A DNA stretch of 64,000 bases from Salvator merianae. Lineage: Eukaryota; Chordata; Lepidosauria; Squamata; Teiidae. A program made the translations under genes and the position numbers. The stretch covers positions 32,093,062 through 32,157,061 of the forward strand of contig QVOM02000116.1 of NCBI GenBank assembly GCA_003586115.2, written 5' to 3'. Of this stretch, positions 1 through 11,962 are shown one piece after another (position 1 is the stretch's first letter; every line of letters starts with the position of its first letter). The notes beneath the pieces are model-generated. The model was not told the DNA's origin. It saw only the letters and a program-made list of their open reading frames with translations, and searched no databases.

Positions 1-404
1 ACCCATTCTAATTTTCTGATCCATTATATATTAATGAGTGCCTATTTCCCACAATTTGCTATACCTGTGAGAAAGGGTCAGATTATCTCCCCTCTTCCAA
101 CTCTGAGTTATAGAAACTGGGGCCGTTGCTGTGAAAAAGTGTAAAAGTGTTTTATGCTGAACTGATTGATTGAACATAGAGAAGGAATGGAAGAGGCAAG
201 ATTTAGGGTCAAATTCTACATACTCTTTAAGAATTTTTTGCAACTCAATTTTAATGTTCTCCCAAAAAGTTTTTATTTTCAGGTATTCCTGAGAAAGAAG
301 ATGAAATGTCCCTTTTACCTGACACACCCTCCAGCAATAAGGAGATATAGCTGTATTCAAAAGACTCCACCCCTCTTTCTGTTATTGTTTTTAGTGTTTA
401 AAAT

Positions 405-475
405 GTTATATTTTTTATTGTTGTAACCCACCCTGAGAGCTTCAGGTACAGGGCAGGATAAAAAAATACAAACAA
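405..475 (+). repeat. L2-type LINE/SINE 3' tail fragment
   Basis: The segment reads TTGTAACCCACCCTGAGAG, then a short stretch ending GGGCAGGATAAAAAAATAC. This is the usual 3' end of reptile L2-clade elements and of the SINEs that share their tail. Only the last 70 bases are present. Similar tails recur near 8.4, 18.7 and 26.7 kb on this strand. Confidence 0.55.
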
Positions 476-2929
476 AGTTGGAGTTGGATTAGTTTAGTAG
501 TCTTTACCTTATACTTTCCCACCCTGCTACAGCAAATTTGTCTTTAAAACCTGGTTCCCATGTAGCTTTTGATCTGGAGTGTAATGGCCAGAAGGAAACT
601 AATAAAGCCCTCAAATTATAGAAATAGTACCTCTACAAGTACCATTAGGTGAAGAAACAAGAAGCTATAACTTGATTACCAAGAAAATGTTATAATGAGT
701 TCATTAGAAACCAGGTTTTATGATGAGAACCTAGTGCCAATTGTAATTGAACTCCAGCAATTTGTTTATTATTAGGTCCATTTTTTTAACTTGTAAAACC
801 CATTTTCATGAAATGTGGACCAATTAATATTTTGCAGATTATGTGGTGGTCTAGGATGGAACTTTAAAGACAGAAGCACAGAGTTGGTTGGAAACAGCAG
901 CTGTTTTTGACAGCTCAAATATTTCTATGGTTTAGAAGTAATCTTAATGAAAATGAATGTAAGTGAATGTAGTCACAGACAAGTAAAGTGACAGGCCCAC
1001 AAATATTTAGAACCCATTTAATCCCACATAATGGTACTTGAAAGTCTTCACTTGAACTATTTCTAGTAAATGGGGCTAAAAGCACAGACTTAATTTACCT
1101 TTCTTTTAAAAAGTGTTTGCATAGACTCCAGTGACAACTAAAGTAGAATAAAACAGAATTAATTTGATGCCATCTAGAAAGAAATGAGGGTGCATTTCTT
1201 TTATGACATGCATGTGCATATGTCTGAAACACGGTTTCTGGAAACTGTTGGACTTTTAATAGATCTGCCGTATGGAAAAGAGGAAAAGGCACACCTACAT
1301 TTTTCATAGCTGTGTAGAGTAGGAGTAGCTTATGTTTTCTACCTATTTTATATCCTATCATTCTTCTTGGAGAAGCCAGGGTAGATCTGAGGAACCGGAT
1401 CATATTACAAAAATAAAAACTACAAAACTAAAATATTCAGAAATCATAACAATTTATCCACACTTTATAATACAACAGGAGCTGTGGCACATTACTGAAT
1501 TAAAAGGATTGAGGGTAGCAGGTCAGTCTGTTTTTTGTTCGTGTTTTATGTTGTGTGAACTGCATCAGGATCGTGGGGTGAGAAGGGATATAAAATATTT
1601 TGATAAATGAAGAAATACAGCATTGAAAGAGATCCAGATGTTGCTTACTTATTCTGCTGTATTAGAATGACTTCAGATCCAGATATTTGAAGGAGAACTT
1701 GTTCTACCATCAGGAGGGAATCAGAGGAGTGCATGGTACAGTTCTTGAGTGTGTTTCAAGTAGACTCAGAACCTATAGCAAGGTTATACATCAAAAAGAG
1801 AAGTCCAATAAGTAAATAAGTAATGAAAATATAAAATACATAGATCATATACATCTATATTTGCATGCATGTCTGCAAATACTACATATATGTCTTGGTC
1901 TAATACAGTCCTGGGAAAAGTGGAGGAATATCCACTTATAATAAAATATAAATTTAATTTTGCATGTCCTTAATTTCTAAGCATAATATTCCTGTCTGTC
2001 CAAATGTAATGCTGCAGTGTCATGTTCTTGAACAATGCCAGAGATACGGGGGTCTTCTTCAGTGGCATGGATGAGTTTATAAAGCAGCTTCCTCAACAAG
2101 ATTCCTAAATAATAAATTCTGCAAAAATAAGGATATTCTATACTGCACAATATACGCAGAAGGTATGCCCAAATAGCGAGCAACAATTGCATTCATTTTG
2201 CCTGCTGAATCCCTGATACTGGTTTTTTGATTGTGGTTCATCCTCAGAAGTGCAATAATGCTGTGGTTGCAACAGTTAGTGATCTAATGAAGATGCATGA
2301 TGCCTATTATCTTGTTAGTGTTAATGGAAAGCAGAGACAATAAGAGAACAATGAACACTGGCCATGTTTGCACCGTTAACATTAAACTATTTATGGGACC
2401 TGGGTGTACTTTTCTACTGAGGTTAAAGCCCCTATCCCAGGCCACAGAAGTTGCTTTTGTTGGTTGTTTTGCCTTGTTTCCTGGGGTGGTAGTGCCAACC
2501 AAACTATTTAGTATGGAGCAGAGTGTGCATAGATAGAAACTCTCACTCCAGCTAGTGGACTGCAGATTTGGTTATAGCAGTAAGAAACATGGAGATTGCT
2601 CTCTTAAGGTTCATTAACACTTTATTAAGAAATACATGTAGATAGAAAAGATCTAATCTTAACTACTAACAAAATAGAATAGGAGGAAGGCATTTTCATG
2701 GGTTTACATGAAGAAGGAGGAAGTGTGTGTGCGACCAAAAAATGAAAAAATAGGGTGAGTCAATACAATTGGCATAGGATGTCATGCAAATTCTTCATAA
2801 ATAAATGGTGTTAATACAGAAAATGGGCTTTATGTTAATATCCACAAACTCAGAGTGGCAGAGATAGCACCAAGGGAAATTTCTGCTCTGTAATTATAGA
2901 AAGCAGTGCAGTTTGATAGAGGGCGTGTC
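476..2929. other. AT-rich stretch with no gene seen
   Basis: The longest open frame here (minus strand 1095-1403, 102 codons) has no recognisable domain and no flanking exon signals. A TTTATT run at 2619-2624 could be a minus-strand AATAAA, but no coding sequence is attached. I see no RNA gene or clear repeat end. Confidence 0.5.
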
Positions 2930-3205
2930 TCCACTGCATCATCATGAGACGCATTGGGGAGAGGTCTCTGGCATCGGGGGCTGCCCTCGTGTCCTCAATC
3001 AGCTTTGGCAAGGAACTTTATGGCTTCACTGCCATCACTAAAGCCACCATCCTCAAGTTGCTCTGCACGCAAAGTGTGTTTCACCATGGTGAGAGCCCAC
3101 CACAGTGTGTGACAAGCGGCCTCAGAGTTGTTTCTTGTGCACTGAACTTTCCACAACTTGGAAGGTCGGCCCCTTTGTGAGGGGTGCTGTGGAGGACAGC
3201 AGGCT
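2930..3205. other. Unassigned GC-richer block
   Basis: This block has higher G+C and several CpGs compared with the AT-rich DNA around it. It contains a 78-codon open frame (plus strand 2944-3180) that I cannot match to a family, and the minus strand is broken by stops. It could be an old processed gene fragment or an internal piece of a DNA transposon. No poly(A), target duplication or terminal repeat is visible. Confidence 0.35.
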
Positions 3206-3528
3206 TCAGTGTCCCTCAGATGCTTTTTGAATAGCTTGTGGAGACAGGGCCAGAATCATAAATGACACTGTGTTATATCAAGTGTTCACATTACAAACGA
3301 ATTAGTAATCCTACTTCTACATTATGCATACTTTTTCCTTTCCAAAGTGGCTTCCTAAATCTTCTACCATGTGCAGACTGCAAGGGTTTCATATTTTTGT
3401 TGCAACTGTTATTTAAGTACAGTTGATGGTGTCAAAGATGTACAACTGATAATGAAAGAACGCTGAAAAGCCTTGTTTTGTAAAAGTAATAAAAAGTGGT
3501 GCATCGAAGAAGGGAAGAGAGAAGAATC

Positions 3529-3750
3529 CTAATGGGAACTGGACACATTAGCCAAAGCCGTTTTTTCATAGACATGATGCAGGCTTAATATTTCTTCACA
3601 GAAAGCATTACTGTGTGGAATGAGAAGCATATGCTTGGCAATTGGTACAAGCTGGGGCTCACAGGTAGCTGAATTTTGCACCTTTAATAGTTGATGCCAA
3701 AATTGATTAATCTTGACTTTCCTTGGAGCCATATCAGGAATGTCAATAAA
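3529..3750 (-). pseudogene. hAT-family C-terminal fragment
   Basis: The minus-strand frame upstream of 3529 encodes a segment with KINQFWHQLLKVQ followed about 20 residues later by MLLIPHSNAFCEEILSL. This matches the hAT C-terminal dimerisation region, where a W-rich helix is followed by a LPHSNA-xx-ER-x-FS signature. The family is found in hAT transposases and in domesticated relatives such as ZBED- and KIAA1586-like proteins. Here CEE replaces the usual CER or VER. The frame is closed by stops on both sides, with an in-frame TAG about 20 bases upstream of the first ATG, so only some 75 residues of a protein normally over 500 survive. No transposon end is visible nearby. It is read as a relic. 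The alternative, a chance frame, is less likely because the HSNA core and its spacing from the W motif are both kept. Confidence 0.5.
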
Positions 3751-5389
3751 GCACTAATGAATGAATTCCATGCAAACGGCGTTTTTTGGCTTTCCGAAAG
3801 TACAGCAGGGAACTTCACCAGGAGAGTCTCCAGCTGTGAACAGCAAGATATTCCCTCCTAGTAGGATGAAACACAACTTGAACCTTGGGATATCATGGAG
3901 CAAAGTTCCTCATCGACATTTAGCACCTATAACAGCCGAAATACACTGCCTACTACAGAGGACTGGGCTGGTTTTACATTCAAGTTACAGTGAGTGTTTA
4001 TCTGTTCGTGAATCTTAAAAACATACAATACAGCCTACATTCCCCCCTTTTTTGGCAATACAGTTCTCTTTTTTGTCAGGCAGGAGGGCGGGTTGTTTGC
4101 TGCAGTGAAAACCAGGTTATTTTTATTTTTATTTACTTTAAGGGCAAATCCAGACTAAATTGAGGAAAGGTACAAGTTGATAATTTGGAGAGGAGGTGAA
4201 AGGGCATTATGTGAACAGCATCAAGAGTTTGCATACTTGAGTGGCATCAAAATGTAAAAAGAAGCAGCTCTGGACTTGGTCTGCTTCACCATTTAATTTA
4301 AACACCTTCAAGAAGTCTAATGTTGCTAAAAGAAACAAAGATGGAGGGGGCAAAGGCCACAGGAGCACAGCAGCAAAAATCTAAATGAGTCCAGTTGCTA
4401 GCCATTGTGCCAAACCACTAAACACAGACCTAATATCTATGACACAGTCAGGGGGAAGGCAGTCACAAAAAGCTGATTTTGGATTGTATGCATGCATTTG
4501 TCCCACTTTGTGGCCTTCTGTTATTCATTTATCTATGCATGTACAATCTTTGAAGGAGTACAGGGTCACTACTTTTGCCCCAGTGGAAAAAGTAGCATTG
4601 CATCCATTAGATAGGAAGCTGCCCACCCATCCATGCTAAGTGGAGATGGGGTAGGACCTCCATATAGGATCAACTATGTTCAGTATGCAGGGCTTCCTTG
4701 AGTCAGGTACCAATGAGCCTTAGGTTTTGTATATAGCTGTGCTGATTTATTCTCAAATATGGATTGTCAATCTTTGGGAGCCTATGGACATATTTAGAAG
4801 GTTGAGTGCACTCTGTGGACACCATACATTATATGGGTACCTCTTTACCCAAGGTGGTTATGCACCTGTATGTCTTTGTGATGCTTTCTTGGCATCAAGG
4901 AAAGCCCTTGAAGCACCATTGTGTCTTTGGATGCCATTGTGGTGATCCCTTCCTTTAAAATTATGGGAGAGGGTTTTTTAACCTAAAAATAAAAGCTTTG
5001 CTAGGAAAAGGTATTACAAAAAATTCATATACGGAAGAAGCATAGAATGGCTTCCTCATAGACAGTAACATTAAAATAAATGACAATTTGTAGCTTCCAT
5101 ATACACAGTATTGCACTAGGATCTATTTCCTGCTGTCCTTTTCTACAAAATTCACCTTTGCTGCATTCAGCACTTATTTGTCTTTGAAAGTATTCTAATT
5201 TATCTTTCATAGCAGCAGGGCTGGGTCTCTAGCAGACATTGCTGAAAACACAGGAGCTGTCGGTTCTCACCACACTCTGGCTATAGGATCTGCTTCTTTT
5301 TCAGGAAAAGCTGAGCCTGTGCCAACCTGCGCTCTCTAATATGTCTGCTCCAATTGACAATTAACCTTTACAGAATCTTTACTCTGCAG
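3751..5389. other. AT-rich stretch, nothing recognised
   Basis: There is a T/A-rich tract near 4120-4142 and several short open frames (the largest about 85 codons) without domain character. No repeat end or RNA gene was seen. Confidence 0.45.
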
Positions 5390-6075
5390 TAATCTTTGCC
5401 ATATTAAATCAGTATGTCCACTGATTTAATACTGCCGCCTTGTCAGGCAGAAATTCTATACGTCGAATATTCAGTTTCAGTTCTTTTGCGGACTGAACTT
5501 TTTCCCGGAGAAGTAATAATGCAATGGAAGTTTGGGACTTTGAGGACTGAACTTCTGGGCTAATTATGAACCAAGCCCAATTCGAATCCTAACTATGTGG
5601 GCTACCGATGAGCTAAGACTAATTCCCTTTGAAGTTTGGGCCCAGTTCATAGTAAACCTAGCATTGTCTGCAAAATGATGCATCCGAGGCATCATTTCAA
5701 AGCAGACCAACCCAGCAGAAGCTTGTGAGCGGGGAGAACTAAAAGGAGTGTAGCAGGAGGCTTGGCAGCCTCCGCATGGAGAGGAGATTACAGTTGCATA
5801 GAAGTAGAAGTGAGGGGCCTGCCCTAGAGATAGGTGGCGGATGATTTGCAAGTGCCCACCTCTCACCCTCAGAAACAACAAGGCTGCGGAACAAACGTTT
5901 CCTGGCTTCTGCGTTTCTGGCTGGGGCCACTCAGCAAAATGCAGGACATGTGCAGCCTCTCAAGATTTGTGGATCTCAGTGAGCTCCCTAGTTTACCAAA
6001 AAACTTCAGAAGACGCAGTGATATTGGAGAAAAAGTGGAACTGAAGCTGCTTGAGCACAGCTGCTAGCCCAGGTT
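5390..6075. other. Unassigned segment with small hairpins
   Basis: An 8-bp perfect stem (AAATCAGT / ACTGATTT) lies around 5405-5426, and a second near-palindrome (ATGATGC / GCATCAT) at about 5674-5694. Overlapping open frames of 60-105 codons occur on both strands but look unlike any protein family. It may be an eroded DNA element, but I found no paired ends. Confidence 0.3.
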
Positions 6076-6611
6076 AGGGAGATGATTAGGGAGGTGAAAA
6101 CTCTTTCTCACTGTATTACTGTAAATATTCCTCTACGTATTTCTATTTTCAAATTAGTTAAAATATGGACATAAAACTGCAAATATAATATCACGACAAA
6201 TAACAAAATATAAAGTATTAAAGGTCCAGCACTAGCAAAGTCTAACAGTGCAAACCGCATTATTCCAAGAATTATGTAAATATGCATGTAGTTCCTAAGA
6301 CAAATGATCTCTAGTGAGCCAACAATTATGTCTCAATGCAGAAGAAACTGGTCTGAAAAGGTGTGACTGAAGCCAGATGCCTTTGACCACAGAAGGTCTT
6401 GTTCGATGGCTTTCTGATTGACATTTTTCCACAGGTTCATGTTGAAAGTCTTGTGCTGGTCTTCTGAGTTATTGCTGATTAACAGCTAGAGGCTCCTAAA
6501 TATGAAATAGAACAATTGACACTTCTGTGTACCAGTGAAACTTTGAAATGGCTATTTACAATGTAAGGAGCCATCTTGACACAAATACAGTGAAACAAAC
6601 AGTATATTTTT

Positions 6612-6840
6612 TCAGTTTAAAAGAAACTTTATTAAGGTTATCAGGCCAATAACATACATCAAAAAAACCTCACATTCAATAGCATACATCACCAATAACA
6701 AACTCACCATTCCACAGGGTAAACATATCCCACAAAAGATTAAATAAAATACAAAAAAGAATAGAGAAGAGGAAAAAAAGAACCCAACATCCTCCATCTT
6801 CCCTTGCCATACACCAGTACAATTCAAAAATAATATATCA
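6612..6840 (-). repeat. Possible LINE or retrocopy 3' end
   Basis: On the minus strand the segment is T-rich and ends in TAACCTTAATAAAGTTTC, a good poly(A) signal close to its end. That resembles the 3' UTR of an autonomous LINE or a retrocopy. No coding domain precedes it. A single-copy transcript end is also possible. Confidence 0.3.
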
Positions 6841-7614
6841 AGTTCATACCTTGTTAAATTTGAAGCCTTTCATTTATTCATTGTGGTATTATTATAACCA
6901 TGTTATTAGTTCTGTGTTCTCAGGAGTTTCCACACCATGCAGTTTTGGCAAAGCTGGAAAGAACAAATAGTAAATTTTTTAAAACCTATAAAAACAGAAA
7001 ATAAAACATGAATAATGAAATAGGTATATAACTGACTATGTAAAGAATGAAAATATAGCTCTGTCAAATAGAAGCACTAGCAGGGACAGAATAATGTGCA
7101 ACTTTGCTTGTTGGAGAAATAACAGCTGCTAGGTGCTCTCAAAGAGAGACTAAATAGGTATGAAAAGACCAAAGGTTTCTAGAATCCAGAAAAGCCTCTG
7201 TTTTCCTTGATGTAATTTTGTATGTTTCCCCTGGTAAATCTGATCTACGTACCTTTATTTGAACTTAGTTTCTTTGTGCTGGTGCTGTATAACAAAAGAA
7301 GCTTGTGTTTTCTGATTTCTTATAAAACTCGTGTATAACATAGACAGGAATATCAGAACTAGAATATACAACTGCCTGGATACATAAATTAAAAACACAG
7401 ACACCTATGGTTTTGAATGAAGAAGTAAATTGGTTAGTTTAAGCCAGTACTTCATCAGATTTTGTCCCAATAATTTATTCTTTTTAGAATCAGGTCCTTT
7501 TGGTTGTTATCCCAATTTTTTAAAAATGACATTTAAAAAACAAAAAAAAAAGGATCTTGAGTTTCTGGTTGACAGTTCAATGAAGGTGTCCCAGTGTGCA
7601 GCAGCAGTGGGAAA

Positions 7615-8270
7615 TGCAAATTCAGTGCTAGGGGTAATTAGGAAGGGAATAGAAAATAAGTCTGGTCACCTCACCTCAGAAAGGATATTATGGAACTAGA
7701 AAAGGTGCAGAAAAGGCAACCTGAATGATTAACGGGCTGGAACACCTTCCTTATGAAATCAGGCTGTAATGTCTTGGCCTCTTCAGCCTTGAGAGATGGT
7801 GTTTAAGAGGGGACTTGATTGAAGTATATAAAATTAAGCACAGTATGGAAAAGGTGGATAGAGAAAAAATATTTTCTCTGTCACACAACATTAGGACCAG
7901 GGGGCACTCTATGAAGCTGAAAGGCAGTAGAGTTAAGACAGAAAAGGGGAAGTTTTTTTTTCACCCAGAGAGCCATCAGTCTATGGAATTTACTGCTGGA
8001 AGAGTGACAGTAATCGGCCTGGATAGCTTTAAGAACAGATTGGATAGATTCATGGAGGTCAGGTGTATCAATGGCTACTAGAATGGATGCCTAGGTACTG
8101 CCTACAGGTTGGAGAGATGGCAGGATGTCTCTAAAAGTCATTTGCAGGGAGTCAAGAGCAGGTGAAGGTTTTGCCTTTATATTCTGCTTGAGAATGCCCT
8201 GAAGCAATTAGTGTGTGAGACAGTATGCTGTACTAGATGGGCTGTGGGTTCCTCTTATGTTCTAACTTAA
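7615..8270 (+). mobile_element. CR1-clade LINE, 3' end
   Basis: This copy follows the consensus order of reptile and bird CR1 3' ends. It runs from the AAAAGGTGCAGAAAAGG block at about 7698, through ATTGAAGTATATAAAATTA and the ATGAAGCTGAAAGGCAG block, to ATGGAGGTCAGGTGTATCAATGGCTAC in two steps, and closes with TACTAGATGGGCTGTGGG and TCCTCTTATGTTCTAA. Most of the upstream element, including the reverse transcriptase, is missing. Such 5' truncation is usual for LINE insertion. A small indel load and a poly-T run (7954-7961) suggest an old copy. Confidence 0.85.
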
Positions 8271-8379
8271 TACTCACCTCTGGGCCAGTCTTAATTTCAG
8301 TGCTACAACTTGCCTATTACTGTTTTGTTAAATCTATCTGTGGGGTGACGGAATCAGTCTTTTAGAACAGCTTTGGGTC

Positions 8380-8448
8380 CTTGTTAGCCACCTTGAGTTA
8401 TTATGGAATAGGCAGAATACAAGGAAACTATATAAATAAATGGATGCC
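8380..8448 (+). repeat. L2-type 3' tail
   Basis: The sequence GCCACCTTGAGTTATTATGG, then GGCAGAATACAAGG and TATAAATAAATGG, is the end of an L2-clade LINE or L2-tailed SINE. It begins about 110 bases after the CR1 end. Confidence 0.6.
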
Positions 8449-10424
8449 TCTGAAAGTCAGACACTTTCTACGCTTCACTAAATGTCCCCAGGCAGATCAT
8501 GGTAGAGGCAAATTGCTACAGGCACCATTCTGTGTTCACACAGTGGTAGTGGCAAGGGAGGATGGCAGAAAGTGCAATCAGTGTGGGTTGTTTTGTTTTT
8601 TTTTGTTCTTGCATGAATAGTACCTGTGATGATGCTCTTTATCCTTCTTTGGTGGAATGGTGGCCTGATTGGTGTGGATCTGTGCCATTGCTGCACCCTT
8701 TTGGCTCCTCCACAAATGTGCCGTGCAGATCTCTCTTTCATGATGAAAAGAGGTTGGTCACCTGTATCATGGACACTGTATTTGGAAGTTTGCAAGAGAC
8801 TATATTTGGTATTTGTCCAGTCTTGGTCACATAGTCTGAGCGGGAAGAGATTTGTTTGTGGTTGTAACCATATTCCTCAGCAGGAAATTCAGTTTCAGAC
8901 ACATATTTCATTTGAAGAGGGCCAGCTAACTTTGTGAACAGAGAGAGCTAACAGGAATCAAGCAGGGGAGGTCTGTAAGTAATATATTTTCCTTCAAGGT
9001 GAGCAACATTGTTATCTCTGCCAGGTGACAAACAATGGAAATGTTTAAATCTGGTTGCCCTCTTCAGCGTCTGTGAATACTTTATTTTTTCTAATTTTAT
9101 TGCTACTACGCAGATTAATGAAGACAAGAAAAGTTTGCTTGGAGGGCATCTGCCTCTAAAAGCAGGATTAACCCCTCCCCTCCCCCCTCCCTCCCCTCAC
9201 TCACACGTTGATACATCCAAATTTAATATAGTAGGGTCTTTAGATTTTTAACAAAATAGATTATGTGGGAGAAATTGTGCCAAACTCTTGCTATGTTAGC
9301 ACTGTGATGTGAACTTGTAGATTAAAAATTATATAGAGAGGAAATTAGATTTCATTGACAATTCTTCTTAATCCTTGACTTATTTCCTAATATTAAAATC
9401 TGACAAAAAAAATAATGAATTGAAGTTAATTCTTTATTGGAATCCCACTTTATTTTCCTCATCTCCTGTAAGTACAAGGATTTTGTGCTAAGGACAAGTG
9501 AGGAAGGACAAACCAGCTGAAATGTTCAGAAAATCACATGGAATTGAAACCTTTACAGCCTCAGCCTGATGATAACTACTTCAAAATATAAAGCACTGCC
9601 TTAAATAAATAGGTGGCTTCAAGAAAAATCTAGCTTATTAACTTCAGCAGGCTTGTGTTTTCAGCCCAAGCACTAAAGACAAGCAATTGTTTACATTCAA
9701 AAACAATAATATGTACAATAATATGTATAAAAACAATAATTGTTAGAGTCTGCAATTGAATCATTTCTCCAGTTTACAGTAATACTAATTTAAAAGTCAT
9801 AAACAAGAGAAAATAAGTATTTAGCTATCTAATACAATGGAACTGAAATTTAATTTTATAATATCAGGTTATATGTGTTTCAGCAAGCACCTGAAAGAGC
9901 ATTTCTCTTGTTTATTATTTTTATTTTGTATATTTTTTCTCTTTTTTCCTTACTGTAAAAAAAAAGAGGACTCAGGGCCAAAGGAGGGGAATGATCTGCT
10001 GGCAAGTACAGCAGTTCAGTTTCAAATGTTTCAGTTTTCAAATGTTCTGAGTATCACCTATGTATTCATTCATAATATGTACAATAAACCTGCACACTGA
10101 ACATTATCCTCCTCATATTGTGGTCAGAAAAGATGGTGGTTTAGAGGGACACCTGAAGCAGATGTTCAAGATTTCTCCCTCTTGGCTCCTACATATGCTT
10201 AATATGAAGGAATCCAAAGAGGTCTCTGTACAATCGGAGACTGGCCACCAAAACTGTAGATCAATGTGAGTGAGTGACGAACAATGGAGCAAAGGAATCC
10301 TAATGGGATCTGAGATGACTGTATGATCAGAAAGGAGAACTTGTTGCAATAGCTGATAATTCAACTAGAGTGTAGATACAGTGCGGATTCACTATAAAAA
10401 ACAAAAAAAGCTAATACCATTTAC
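8449..10424. other. AT-rich stretch with a C-rich tract
   Basis: No gene seen. A C/T-rich low-complexity tract occupies 9171-9200. The word ACAATAATATGTA is repeated imperfectly at 9702-9745. Open frames are 105 codons or shorter and look random. Confidence 0.45.
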
Positions 10425-10500
10425 AATTCCACTTTTATGTACATGCCACCTTTCCCAAAAATTGCTCAAGGCAGTTTTCAACAAACAGAAAAAAACACAC
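10425..10500 (-). repeat. Antisense L2-like tail
   Basis: The run TTTATGTACATGCCACCTTT, followed by CTCAAGGCAG, is the reverse complement of an L2-like tail. It precedes the tandem units at 10612-10797, the same arrangement as at 13490-13925. Confidence 0.45.
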
Positions 10501-10611
10501 CTTACAATACAAAAGAATACATTGTAAAATTACAGGGAAGCTACACAAGACAAATGAATTAAAGAAAAAGTAGCAAAAAGATGATCTAAGAGGGCTCTAC
10601 AGAATCTCTCC

Positions 10612-10797
10612 TGGCAGCTACTAGTACAGGCAGCAAAGAAAGCAAAGATAACAAGCCAGCTCAGGTCTTTTTCCTCCTCTCAGCCTACAACAGCCACAGT
10701 TCTTAAACGCTGGGAGACAGCAGAGGCAGCAAGCACACAGATACAGCAAACAGCCCAGGTTGTCTTCCTCCTCCTAGCCAAGAGCAGCCACAGTTCC
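10612..10797 (-). repeat. Two tandem units of about 95 bp
   Basis: Two adjacent units share the order AGGCAGCAA, AACA(A)GCC, CAGGT, a TCTTCCTCCTC-type pyrimidine block and CAGCCACAGTTC. The first is about 10612-10704 and the second about 10705-10797. They follow an antisense L2-like tail and abut a sense CR1 3' end. Units of the same general composition appear at 13612-13925 behind another tail, so I read this as a minisatellite in the 3' region of one LINE or SINE family. Confidence 0.5.
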
Positions 10798-11407
10798 ATG
10801 CTAGGGCTAATAAGAAATTGTATTGAAAATAAAGCTCTCGATATTATAACATGCTTACACAAATAGATTGTGCACTCCAATCTAGCAAACTGTGTACACT
10901 TTTGGTGACCACATGTCTGAAGGGACATAGCAGAAGTAGAAAGGTTTCAATAGCAGGCAATTAAAATCATCAAAGAGCTACAGGAGCTTTTGTAGGAGGA
11001 ATGGTAGCAATGTTTAAAGAAGGAGGGCAGGAGGCTGTAGTAGAGGATTATAAAGTTACGCATGGTGTAAGCAAAATGGATATTTTTGGCCCTTTCCCAA
11101 AATACTGGGAGAATGAAGCTGAATCCTACACAAATCAAGACTGACAAAAGGAACTATTTCACTGCTCGATGCACAGATTAACTACAGAATTCCCTCACAC
11201 AAGATAGGCTGGATTTGATGGTGCCAGAATAATGTCAGGACAGATTCATGGAAGACGAAGCTACTACTAGTGGTTACTATCCCTTATGACAGCACAACTA
11301 CTTCTGTTTTAGGAGATGGCAAGCATCCAAAGACCAGCTTTTACGAGGCTATATGCACTCAGGGCCATTAGTCTGATCCAACAGAGCATTTCTTAAGCTC
11401 TTACATA
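10798..11407 (+). mobile_element. CR1-clade LINE, 3' end
   Basis: The copy contains the CR1 landmarks AATTGTATTGAAAATAAAG, GTGTACACTTTTGGTGACC, TATAAAGTTACGCATGG, ACTGACAAAAGGAACTA, GAATTCCCTCACACAAGAT and the closing GTCTGATCCAACAGAGCAT with CTTAAGCTCTTACAT. It is parallel to the copy at 7615-8270 but covers a slightly different span and has its own indels. It is followed after some 40 bases by a MITE-like element. Confidence 0.8.
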
Positions 11408-11445
11408 CCTATTCTGATGGTTGATGCCAGCTTTTTTTAGCCATC

Positions 11446-11962
11446 AAGGCCTTTTCTGCACTTACCTGTCTATGGTCCAAAGCAGTTGGTCTGGACCAGT
11501 CAGGCCCAGTGGTATGAACCATAGAAAGACCATGGAGGGTCCAGACCAAGCCCTGCCCTGGCCTTGAAGCCCCCACACAAGCTTTTTGGCCAGACTCTGA
11601 GGGATCCAAAGGGCTAAGAGCTTTCATTCCTAGCCCTGGAGCCACTGGGGGATACATTTTGATGGCGTGCTTTGCTACACCACCAAAATGATCAAGGAAG
11701 TCCTGATCAAGGAAGCATGCCTTCTGCATGCCGCCGTGGTCTGGACCAGGACCCACTGGTCTGTTGGTAGACTCGTTTAAATGGGGTTACCGGTGATCCT
11801 GATCAGAGCCTCTCTGATCTGGATCACAGTCCATCTAATACAGATGGACCAGACCATTGGAGGGTGGTGCCTCACAGATCTGCGCTAACATGTAGATTGC
11901 TGAGGCCCAGAAGACTTTGTGGCCCTTCATTCTGGATTAAGAGTAAGTGCAGAAAGGGCCTT
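11446..11962. mobile_element. Non-autonomous inverted-repeat element (MITE-like), copy A
   Basis: The left end AAGGCCTTTTCTGCACTTAC (11446-11465) and the right end GTAAGTGCAGAAAGGGCCTT (11943-11962) are inverted repeats matching at 19 of 20 positions. The 517-bp interior has no transposase. It is rich in short self-complementary words such as GGTCTGGACCAG, GATCAGAG and CTCTGATC. At least four other stretches in this window share the GGCCYTTTYNGCACT end, so this is one family. No convincing target duplication was seen, and the superfamily is not assigned. Confidence 0.75.

Noticed and set aside
2944..3180. 78-codon frame in the GC-richer block as a gene
   Set aside because: No family match, no conserved motif and no splice or poly(A) signals. 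Kept only as an unassigned segment.
6612..6827. 71-codon hydrophobic minus-strand frame as a small membrane protein
   Set aside because: It comes from a T-rich 3'-UTR-like stretch that ends in AATAAA. The hydrophobicity reflects T-rich codons.
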